A DNA stretch of 5,795 bases from Clostridiales bacterium UBA4717 (GTDB lineage Bacteria > Bacillota > Clostridia > Oscillospirales > CAG-272): contig DHJP01000026.1 in assembly GCA_002404395.1 (NCBI GenBank), forward strand, positions 6,852 through 12,646, in the 5' to 3' direction. How positions within the stretch are numbered: the first letter of the stretch is position 1; the number at the start of each line of letters is the position of its first letter. The position numbers were made by a program, and so were the translations under genes. Below are positions 1 through 5,795 of this stretch, one piece after another. The notes under the pieces were generated by a model. The model saw only the letters and a program-made list of their open reading frames with translations, did not search any database and was not told where the DNA came from.

Positions 1-3000
1 AAGAGCGTGACCTCGCCTGAATTATACTTCACGGTCACAGACGATATCAAATACAAAAATGATACGTATGGGTTGCTCACCGTGGTTGAAACTGCAAGAA
101 ACAAGTATGAGATCCTCTCGTTTGCCGACGAAAATGAATACATCAAATATGTAAACGCAGGTAACTTTGAGGAAATATTACTTACATTCCGCGGTGAATT
201 TACGCGCGAGAAAACGGTTAGTCCCGGCAGTGAAACTATCGGTACATATTACAGCGCAAACAGCAGTAAGACGCTCGATACATCAACACGCGAATATACC
301 GTCGACAACCGCATAGTGATCAACGATTGCATCGACTTTGAAGGCGGAAAGGTCGCGATTTACTATGAGGACTACGGGAATTACAACAGCTACGCCGATT
401 CGCCTATCTGCGTGGAATTTGACGGCGAGCTTTATACTGCAGTCGAGCGCAGCTCGATCTGGAAAGGAAAAGCGATCTTTACGAAGATCGAACAGGGAGA
501 AGCTTATTCACTTATTCCTTACGACTCGGACGGAGAACGTGACGAAAACTTTTCCGATAATGTAATAAGCCTTGTGTGGAACTCGGCTGCCGGGATCGGT
601 CAGACCCTTGCCGGAATGATCTTCAAGCTTGCTTACGGCGAACTCGGTTCGATCGAAATTGAAGTCGAGGAGACCAAATCCGACGGCAGCAAGGTCACAC
701 ATACGAAAAACGCAGGCGTCATCGCTTTCTCGGCGTCGCTTGATCTGAGCTTTGCAGGAAAACAGGATCAAAACGATGAACCTTCAGGCAAGGTCACCTA
801 TTGGTCAAAGCTCCAAGATCTATGGCAGTATTGGCGCGAGGATATGAGCCTTTACGATTACGCCTACAATTCCGGCAGGATCGACCGTCTGCTTGATATG
901 TCGGAAATCGACGAGAGCGACGATGAGGACGATGAAAAGCGCGGAATTACCGCGTCGGTAATGGTCAAAGATGTGCTTTTCGGAGCCGGCGAAGGCTTTG
1001 TCGGAGTCAACTTCACGGTCGGAGTCGGAATAAAGAATTATATCAGCGCTCTGCCAGAGATCGAAGGCGAAATTTCGGTAAACACGATAAACGATTGGTC
1101 TTTCGGAGTTGAAGGTAAGATAGAGCTTACCGCTTTCACTGTTGAAGCGGAGATATCTTTCAAGAGCCATAACAATATACCGGTCCCCGATAATCTCTAC
1201 GTGTTTGTCGGAAATCTCAGACCGGGAATAAATATTGACGGACTCGGAGTTGTCTGGCTCACAGGCGCCGGAGGCGGAATATCGAATATTTACGATACGA
1301 TATTCCTGACGCAGGCGGTTCCTCCGCTCAGACTGCTTTTGTCGGTAAGCTTCAATATCATACAGATACTTGAGTGCGAAAAAGCTACGCTCTCGCTCGG
1401 CCTGACCGGTATTTCGCTTGAAGCCGAAGGTCTCAATGTGCTCGGCATACGCGAGCTTACCATGATAGAAAATATGTCGCTCGGACTTGAGTGGTATCCG
1501 GGTATCGACCTTAAAGCGTCGATAGTTGTTGATATGTTCGACAGCCTCATCTACGGCGCCGGATATATCGTGCTTATCAGTCCCGATTATCATGACGTGT
1601 TCTTTGAAATGTTTGCACGCGCCAGACTCAACGTGCCGAAATCGATCCCGGTTGTCGGAGGTATGACTCTTGCCGGAATCGACCTCGGTATCAGTACCGA
1701 AAAGGTATGGGGTTCGATAAAGGTGCTCTTCGTAACGCTCGGCGTGGCATATTATTGGGGCGAGGGAAGCGTTGACTTCGGAAGCGGCAGTAAAGCCGAA
1801 CCGAGTTTCCCCGAATTACTCGGATATGACGATATTCCCGTATACTACGACGCGGAAAAGGATCAGACGCTTTATGCCAAGATCGGAACTAATACGCGGA
1901 TAACTGCCGCGAATAACCGCGCAAACGAGCTTGTGCTCATGAGCGCCGGCGCAAGCGTCAAATCAAACATCGAACGAAGTGCGCACGAGCTTAACTTCGG
2001 TACCTACGATCCTATGGGCGCGGCGCTTGCCGAGCTTACCTTTGACATAGAAGGTGAGAGTGAAAACGAGCTTTTAAGTAATGCCGAGAGCAAAGCTTCT
2101 GCAATTAAGCTCGGCACCTCCAAGGGACTTGACGACTTCGGTTTGATCCGATTCAACGGTGAAAACTACGACAGCGCAAACGCCAATCTCACGGTGAACA
2201 CCGAAACCAAAAAAGCTACTTTCGCGTTCAGCGTGACCGATAGTGCAAAATACGGAAAAACTTACTATCTTGAAACTCCCGCAGGCACCGACGTTGTGCT
2301 TTACGGCGTAGAGTCAACGCCTTCGCTTGATTCCATCACTGCCGCAATATCGGGAAGCGACGTTCACTTTGAGCTTTCGGGCGAAAAGATCGGTGAGCTT
2401 GATAAGGTCAGCCTCTATCTGACCGAAACGACAGATCCCGATAATACCGATGCAGGATATGCGGTTGCGATCATCGACAATCCGTATGACCTTAAGATGG
2501 GCTGTGCCGATTTCAAGCTTCCGGGAGATATACCGAGCGGAAACTACTATGTCTGCGCCGTATATTCAAAGGATAACGTCACAAACGGCAGAGTATTCTC
2601 AACTTCTCCCATAACGGTAGTAAACGCCAATACACCGGGCAATTCGGTCATTAAAGGTTTCGCTCCCGCAGGCGACTATACCTACTCGCTTGAAATAGGC
2701 GACGGCGGTAACACCGACGGTTATCTTGTAAATATATTCGACAAGGACGGCAAGGCTACCGACTTTGCCGGTATCAAGCTTGATATAAGCACCGACGGAA
2801 AATATGTCGTCGGCGGCAGCTATGAGTTTGAAGGCGAAAAGCGCGGCCTGTCAAGCGGTGAGTATTACGTTGAGGTCACTCCGTATAAGCTTGCGGACAA
2901 TGCGGCGGTCTACGGAAAAGCGCAGAGAAGCAATACGGTGCTTTTACCGGAAGCAGTCTCACCGACGCTCACGCTTGCACCCAAAAATACTCCGATAATG

Positions 3001-4902
3001 CGCACAAGCCGCGGCTACCGTCCGTTTGAGGACGGCAGTGTAGCCGAATGCGATATATTTACCGAGGTATTTACAAGTTCGGACGTGGGCTTCACTTTGA
3101 CTGCCGATGAAAAGATAAACGGTACAGCGCAGCTTGACGACGGCACTCCCATTGAACTTTCAAATGCGCTGTTTGACAGCACGGATATTGATTTTGTCGG
3201 GCTTTCCGAGGGTGAGCATACTCTTAAGCTTCGCATTTATGCGGCAGACGGAGACAGCGCCGCGCTTGACTACACTTTCTGTGTCGATACGCTTGCGCCG
3301 AAGTTGCTTGTGGCTTCGCCGATAAGCGGAAGCTTTACCGCCGCAGACGGCAGCTTTGAGTTTGCAGGCGTTTGCGACGCCGGAGCAAAGCTTACCGTAA
3401 ATATAAACGGAGAGACGGTCGCCGCAGGTATTGATATTGCCGCGCTCGGTGCATACGAACCGACCTCCGGCGTGTTCTCGGCAGCTTTCACTATCAATAA
3501 TTACAACTCAAAGAGCGAGCATGAAATAAGTGTTGTCGCAAGCGATGACGTCGGAAATACCACAACCTATGAGGCGGTGCTCTCACACGGCGGACTTGCA
3601 AAGCTTGATAAGGTCGAGCTTGCCGTTGACGGGGTGGTGTACGAGTTGGGTACGCTTCCGATCCCGTCGAGCGGTCTTGATGCCGAACTTTCACTGATCG
3701 GTGTGACCGAAGACAATAACCGTTTTGTGATCTCAGGCAATAATGCAAGTTTTGCGCTCTATACGGCAGAGGGCGACGCCGAAATAAGCGGGGCTAACCT
3801 TAAAGCCGCCGCAAACACAAAGGGAATGCTGACCGGCAGACTTCAGGTAGCCGACGGTGCTTGGCTTACGAACACTCTTGTGCTCGGAGTCGGCGGTACC
3901 GGAAGCGATCTGACAGTAGCAACCTCGTCTGAGGTCGGGGGTTCGGTCAGCGGCGGAGGCGTGTATGAGATCGGCGATACGGTCGTACTTACCGCAGTGC
4001 CCGACGAAGGCTATGAGTTTGCAGGTTGGACGCTTGAGGGCGTTACGGCTGAAACCGATAAGGCGGAGATCACTTTCACAATGCCCGCAAACAATGTAAC
4101 CGCAAAAGCAAGTTTCAGATACGTTCAGTCGGGTACAACAAAGTATGATCCCGACAGCCTGTTTGCAAAGCGCGGTGAAAAAGTGCGCGTCAGATTGCCG
4201 ATAGGCAAAACGGGTGCGGAGTTCTTACCCTACTATATCGACGAAAATACGGGAAATATAATCGTTCCGAACAGCGACGTTATAGACGGCTATGTAACCT
4301 TTATCGCACCGGTGAGCACAACATATTACTTTACCGAAAATCCGGTAAGTTTTAATGATGTTAAAGCTCATTGGGCAGACGAATACATAAACTTTGTTGC
4401 TGAGCGCGAGATCATGCGCGGAGTGGCAGAGAAGAAGTTTGCTCCCGACAGCAATATGACCCGCGCGATGTTTGTGACTGTGCTCTGGAGACTTGCGGGT
4501 TCGCCTGCCGTTGAAGGGTCGCTCGGATTTGAGGATGTCAATGACGGTGCATGGTATACCGACGCGTTGGTATGGGGTGTGAAAAACAACATAGTCAACG
4601 GCTATGATGAAAAGCACTTCGGACCCGACGATAACGTAACGCGCGAACAGCTTTGCGTTCTTATTGCCAGATACCTCAAAAACAGCGATTACGACATTAA
4701 TGCGACCGAGGATATCACATGTGCCGATGCCGACAAGATCTCGGTTTGGGCAAAGAATGAAGTAAATTGGTGCGCGGAACGTGCGCTTGTCTCAGGAAGA
4801 CCCGGTGGAATGTTTGCACCGCGCGATAATGCGACCAGAGCCGAAAATGCGGCGGTGATCAGACGAATGATCGCTAAAATTCTGATGGACTATGAAAAGT
4901 AG
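1..4902 (+). CDS. Large SLH-domain cell-surface protein (5' partial)
   Basis: C-terminal 1,633 codons of a wall-anchored surface protein. The frame is open from base 1 with no upstream stop. The GTG at 7 has no visible ribosome site and no signal peptide follows it, so the true start lies outside the window. Residues below count that GTG as 1. Order of parts: ~1-200 beta-rich, unrecognised; ~200-600 Gly-rich alternating-polarity strands, unrecognised, with an acidic linker at 299-312; ~610-765 further beta-rich sequence; ~765-985 two Fn3-like modules, the first ending in a YYVCAVYS strand; ~985-1195 two Ig-like modules, the second opening at VDTLAP; ~1199-1298 a weak Big-type module; 1303-1372 a divergent InlB B-type repeat; 1449-1628 three SLH repeats; stop TAG. 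SLH repeats are known to bind secondary wall polymer, so the protein should sit on the outer face of a Gram-positive wall. No enzymatic motif was seen. S-layer subunit, adhesin or matrix protein are all possible. The frame is intact throughout. Confidence 0.93.
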   Translation, partial: KSVTSPELYFTVTDDIKYKNDTYGLLTVVETARNKYEILSFADENEYIKYVNAGNFEEILLTFRGEFTREKTVSPGSETIGTYYSANSSKTLDTSTREYTVDNRIVINDCIDFEGGKVAIYYEDYGNYNSYADSPICVEFDGELYTAVERSSIWKGKAIFTKIEQGEAYSLIPYDSDGERDENFSDNVISLVWNSAAGIGQTLAGMIFKLAYGELGSIEIEVEETKSDGSKVTHTKNAGVIAFSASLDLSFAGKQDQNDEPSGKVTYWSKLQDLWQYWREDMSLYDYAYNSGRIDRLLDMSEIDESDDEDDEKRGITASVMVKDVLFGAGEGFVGVNFTVGVGIKNYISALPEIEGEISVNTINDWSFGVEGKIELTAFTVEAEISFKSHNNIPVPDNLYVFVGNLRPGINIDGLGVVWLTGAGGGISNIYDTIFLTQAVPPLRLLLSVSFNIIQILECEKATLSLGLTGISLEAEGLNVLGIRELTMIENMSLGLEWYPGIDLKASIVVDMFDSLIYGAGYIVLISPDYHDVFFEMFARARLNVPKSIPVVGGMTLAGIDLGISTEKVWGSIKVLFVTLGVAYYWGEGSVDFGSGSKAEPSFPELLGYDDIPVYYDAEKDQTLYAKIGTNTRITAANNRANELVLMSAGASVKSNIERSAHELNFGTYDPMGAALAELTFDIEGESENELLSNAESKASAIKLGTSKGLDDFGLIRFNGENYDSANANLTVNTETKKATFAFSVTDSAKYGKTYYLETPAGTDVVLYGVESTPSLDSITAAISGSDVHFELSGEKIGELDKVSLYLTETTDPDNTDAGYAVAIIDNPYDLKMGCADFKLPGDIPSGNYYVCAVYSKDNVTNGRVFSTSPITVVNANTPGNSVIKGFAPAGDYTYSLEIGDGGNTDGYLVNIFDKDGKATDFAGIKLDISTDGKYVVGGSYEFEGEKRGLSSGEYYVEVTPYKLADNAAVYGKAQRSNTVLLPEAVSPTLTLAPKNTPIMRTSRGYRPFEDGSVAECDIFTEVFTSSDVGFTLTADEKINGTAQLDDGTPIELSNALFDSTDIDFVGLSEGEHTLKLRIYAADGDSAALDYTFCVDTLAPKLLVASPISGSFTAADGSFEFAGVCDAGAKLTVNINGETVAAGIDIAALGAYEPTSGVFSAAFTINNYNSKSEHEISVVASDDVGNTTTYEAVLSHGGLAKLDKVELAVDGVVYELGTLPIPSSGLDAELSLIGVTEDNNRFVISGNNASFALYTAEGDAEISGANLKAAANTKGMLTGRLQVADGAWLTNTLVLGVGGTGSDLTVATSSEVGGSVSGGGVYEIGDTVVLTAVPDEGYEFAGWTLEGVTAETDKAEITFTMPANNVTAKASFRYVQSGTTKYDPDSLFAKRGEKVRVRLPIGKTGAEFLPYYIDENTGNIIVPNSDVIDGYVTFIAPVSTTYYFTENPVSFNDVKAHWADEYINFVAEREIMRGVAEKKFAPDSNMTRAMFVTVLWRLAGSPAVEGSLGFEDVNDGAWYTDALVWGVKNNIVNGYDEKHFGPDDNVTREQLCVLIARYLKNSDYDINATEDITCADADKISVWAKNEVNWCAERALVSGRPGGMFAPRDNATRAENAAVIRRMIAKILMDYEK
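607..1860 (+). other. Unassigned beta-rich Gly-containing domain region
   Basis: Residues about 201-618 of the surface protein. The stretch is made of short strands with alternating hydrophobic and polar residues, separated by Gly/Asn/Asp turns, for example ATLSLGLTGISLEAEGLNVLG near 460-480. There is a Gly-rich GAGGGISNIYDT segment at 420-431 and a Pro-containing turn (VPPLRLLL) soon after. Cysteine is rare. I recall similar-looking regions in other giant clostridial SLH proteins, but cannot name a family. A beta-solenoid, a stacked beta-sandwich or a large beta-sheet assembly would all fit. The boundaries are approximate and drawn by eye. Confidence 0.4.
2299..3592 (+). other. Array of Fn3/Ig-like beta-sandwich modules
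   Basis: Residues about 765-1195 of the surface protein read as roughly four tandem beta-sandwich modules of about 100 residues. The first two (about 765-880 and 880-985) have Fn3-like endings, where a 'PSGNYYVCAVYS' or 'SSGEYYVEVTPY' strand is followed by a Val/Thr-rich exit strand. The next two (about 985-1095 and 1095-1195) look like bacterial Ig modules. One has 'LSEGEHTLKLRIYAADG' and the other 'SEHEISVVASDDVGN', both typical of the 'G.H.i.v.a.D..Gn' closing strands of Big-type repeats, joined by VDTLAP. Such arrays usually act as a stalk that projects binding domains from the cell. Assignment is from pattern only, and module edges may be off by 10-20 residues. Confidence 0.55.
3913..4122 (+). 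other. Divergent InlB B-type repeat
   Basis: Residues about 1303-1372. The pattern is a Gly/Ser-rich entry (GGSVSGGGVYEIGDTV), then VVLTAVPDEGYEFAGW, then ITFTMPANNVTAKASF. The 'G..v.l.A.p..GY.F.gW ... f.m...nvt..A.F' layout is the signature of the divergent InlB B-repeat family found in many Gram-positive surface proteins. Only one copy is present, placed between the Ig-like stalk and the anchor. In this family the repeat is generally structural or adhesive rather than catalytic. Confidence 0.8.
4351..4494 (+). other. SLH repeat 1
   Basis: Residues 1449-1496. It opens with FNDVKAHWADEYI, the usual 'F.DV..hWA..yI' start, and continues through EREIMRGVAEKKFAPDSNMTRAMF. The conserved Trp is W1456. 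The wall-polymer-binding 'TRAE' position reads TRAM (T1485, R1486), so the Thr-Arg pair is kept and the acidic residue is lost. It follows a linker module (about 1373-1448) whose 'YYIDENTGNIIVP' and 'GYVTFIAPVSTTYYF' strands resemble the domain that often precedes SLH repeats in clostridial proteins. Confidence 0.93.
4528..4674 (+). other. SLH repeat 2
   Basis: Residues 1508-1556. It opens with FEDVNDGAWYTDALVWGV, followed by NIVNGYDEKHFGPDDNVTREQL. All landmark positions are present: F.DV, the conserved Trp at 1516, the 'I..G' helix turn, the F.P turn and a TREQ motif (T1545, R1546). It is the most canonical of the three repeats. A short linker rich in Asn and Asp separates it from repeat 3. 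Confidence 0.95.
4723..4890 (+). other. SLH repeat 3, degenerate at its start
   Basis: Residues about 1573-1628. The opening 'F.DV' is replaced by CADADKIS, but VWAKNEVNWCAERALVSGR, then MFAPRDNATRAENAAVIRRM, keep the helix, F.P turn and a full TRAE motif (T1610, R1611, A1612, E1613). The repeat ends just before the stop. C1572 and C1589 flank its first helix, and cysteines are uncommon in this protein. The last codons of this repeat overlap the start of the downstream protease gene. Confidence 0.88.
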
Positions 4903-5795
4903 GATCTGCATTGCAAGTGCCGCTTCGGCGGCACTTGCCCTTATTACAGCAGTTGCTGTTTTACTCTCGTTTGCTTTTTCCGTAAGCGCGGATGCCATAG
5001 CGGCGGATGCGCCTGTAAGGATCGCAATAATTGACAGCGGAATTTCAGTAAAGCACTTGGACGCTTCACGGGTGCTTGAGGGTGAAAACTTTGTATTTCC
5101 TGATAAGGATACTGCCGATCGGATCGGACACGGCACCGCGGTGGCAGGACTGATCATCGGCTCGGTCGATTGCATGATCCCGAGCGCGAGCCTTGACGCG
5201 GTACTCGTGCCGCTTGTATGTGCTGATACTTACCCGTCCGGCACGGTAAAAAAAGCCGACGCCCCGACGGTTGCCGAAGCGATAATTGCGGCGGTGGACA
5301 AATACGGCTGCAAGGTGATAAATCTGAGTATGGGATTTACCGAACCTGACGAGACGTTGGCTTCGGCGATCTTATATGCGGATTCTCACGGTGCGGTGGT
5401 AGTTGCGGCAACGGGAAACGATAATATCATCGATCCCGACCGCCGCTATTATCCTGCGGTATATGACGGCGTGCTCGGAGTGGGCGCCTCCGACCAAAAC
5501 GGCAGCATTGCGGAGTTTTCGGGCAGGCACGGTGCAGATCTGCTTGCTCCCGGAGTGAGGATCGCGACAGCTACCAATAAAAACAGCGACGAGGCGGCAA
5601 TTGTAAGCGGGACCTCGTATGCGTGTGCGTATGTAAGCGCCGCGCTGGCGGAGTTGGCAGACAATTATGAGACCGCGCTCGAACTTCGCACCGCGCTGCT
5701 TGAAACAGTTCGGGTCTACGGCACATATCGCGTTATCGGAATAAAGTCTCGTGCAATAATGCCCGACTCATTAAAAAAATACTTGCGGGAAATTT
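4892..5795 (+). CDS. Secreted subtilisin-family (S8) serine protease (3' partial)
   Basis: First 301 codons of a subtilase; the frame runs off the window. The ATG at 4892 is chosen because an in-frame TGA at 4883 rules out any earlier start and because it gives a clean Sec signal peptide: MKSR, a hydrophobic core at about 5-30, and likely cleavage after VSA33. The catalytic domain starts at about residue 41. The triad is D48 (IIDSG), H80 (GHGTAVAG) and S242 (SGTSYA), with oxyanion N176 (AATGN). Asp-His (32) and Asn-Ser (66) spacings equal those of subtilisin BPN', and a DLLAPG motif at 216-221 is also typical. About 8 residues lie between signal peptide and catalytic domain, too few for an I9 pro-domain. 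The Pro after the catalytic Ser is Ala (A246). It overlaps the SLH gene by 11 bases with only a weak GATGG-like ribosome site, suggesting translational coupling. Substrate unknown; the neighbouring surface protein is a plausible one. A C-terminal anchor may lie beyond the window. Confidence 0.95.
   Translation, partial: MKSRICIASAASAALALITAVAVLLSFAFSVSADAIAADAPVRIAIIDSGISVKHLDASRVLEGENFVFPDKDTADRIGHGTAVAGLIIGSVDCMIPSASLDAVLVPLVCADTYPSGTVKKADAPTVAEAIIAAVDKYGCKVINLSMGFTEPDETLASAILYADSHGAVVVAATGNDNIIDPDRRYYPAVYDGVLGVGASDQNGSIAEFSGRHGADLLAPGVRIATATNKNSDEAAIVSGTSYACAYVSAALAELADNYETALELRTALLETVRVYGTYRVIGIKSRAIMPDSLKKYLREI
4913..4938 (+). promoter_or_regulatory. Perfect 11-bp hairpin with cUUCGg tetraloop
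   Basis: Left arm GCAAGTGCCGC (4913-4923), loop TTCG (4924-4927), right arm GCGGCACTTGC (4928-4938), with no mismatch. The C-UUCG-G closure is the well-known extra-stable tetraloop. It begins 10 bases after the SLH gene stop and 21 bases after the A of the protease ATG, coding residues 8-16 of the signal peptide. It resembles an intrinsic terminator stem, but what follows is CCTTATTAC, a poor U-tract. A partial terminator, an mRNA 3'-end stabiliser or a brake on protease translation are all possible. The stem is certain; its function is inferred. Confidence 0.6.

Noticed and set aside
7..9. GTG at 7 as the true start of the surface protein
   Set aside because: The frame is open to base 1, no signal peptide follows and no ribosome site can be seen, although an exported SLH protein needs a signal peptide. 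The gene is cut by the window edge.
820..1593. 257-codon open frame on the - strand
   Set aside because: It lies wholly antisense to a well-supported coding region. The protein is rich in scattered Arg, His, Tyr and Glu with no recognisable domain, and no separate regulatory signal is seen.
2811..3374. Possible DNA repeat: GGCAGCTATGAGTTTGAAGG-like segments near 2815 and 3348
   Set aside because: The similarity is short and explained by the same beta-strand peptide pattern (SYEFEG, SFEFAG); it does not extend to flanking DNA.
4225..4617. 130-codon open frame on the - strand across the SLH region
   Set aside because: Antisense to the SLH repeats, which are clear in the + strand frame. The product shows no domain or plausible composition.
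4913..4950. Hairpin as a full intrinsic terminator
   Set aside because: The stem is strong, but the following CCTTATTAC is not a proper run of T, and the protease frame continues through it, so complete termination is unlikely.
4792..5175. 127-codon open frame on the - strand across the gene junction
   Set aside because: Antisense to the end of the SLH gene and to the signal peptide and Asp/His motifs of the protease. Its Ala/Ser-rich sequence is the mirror of GC-rich codons.

Overview
The window holds two tail-to-head genes on the + strand and nothing convincing on the - strand. Both are cut by the window edges. The first (1-4902) is the C-terminal 1,633 codons of a very large exported surface protein that ends in three S-layer homology (SLH) repeats. 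The second (4892-5795) is the first 301 codons of a secreted subtilisin-family serine protease. The two frames overlap by 11 bases.

SLH repeats as the cell-wall anchor, an Ig/Fn3-like stalk, one divergent InlB B-type repeat and a Sec-type signal peptide on the protease point to a Gram-positive bacterium of the Clostridia/Bacillota type. An uncultured gut or anaerobic clostridial lineage is my guess. Base composition looks roughly balanced by eye and is alike in both genes, so nothing suggests recent transfer of one relative to the other. There is no marker gene to fix the taxon.

Layout: 1-~600 is a beta-rich opening region with no family I recognise. ~600-1860 is a long Gly-rich region of alternating-polarity strands with an acidic linker at 901-942, also without a family name I can give. 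~1860-3910 is a series of Ig/Fn3-like beta-sandwich modules. 3913-4122 is a divergent InlB B-type repeat. ~4123-4350 is a linker module, and 4351-4890 is the SLH triplet. The stop codon at 4900-4902 lies inside the start of the protease gene. Ten bases after the stop is a perfect 11-bp inverted repeat closed by a cUUCGg tetraloop, embedded in the protease's signal-peptide codons.

Working model (inference): the first gene makes a wall-bound surface protein, and the protease is made from the same message by translational coupling, probably at lower yield because of the hairpin. The protease is exported and could trim or mature its neighbour or other surface proteins. It is unusual in having almost no room for an inhibitory pro-domain and in carrying Ala where subtilisins have the near-invariant Pro of the GTSMAxP motif. 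No promoter, RNA gene, mobile element, CRISPR array or origin was seen.
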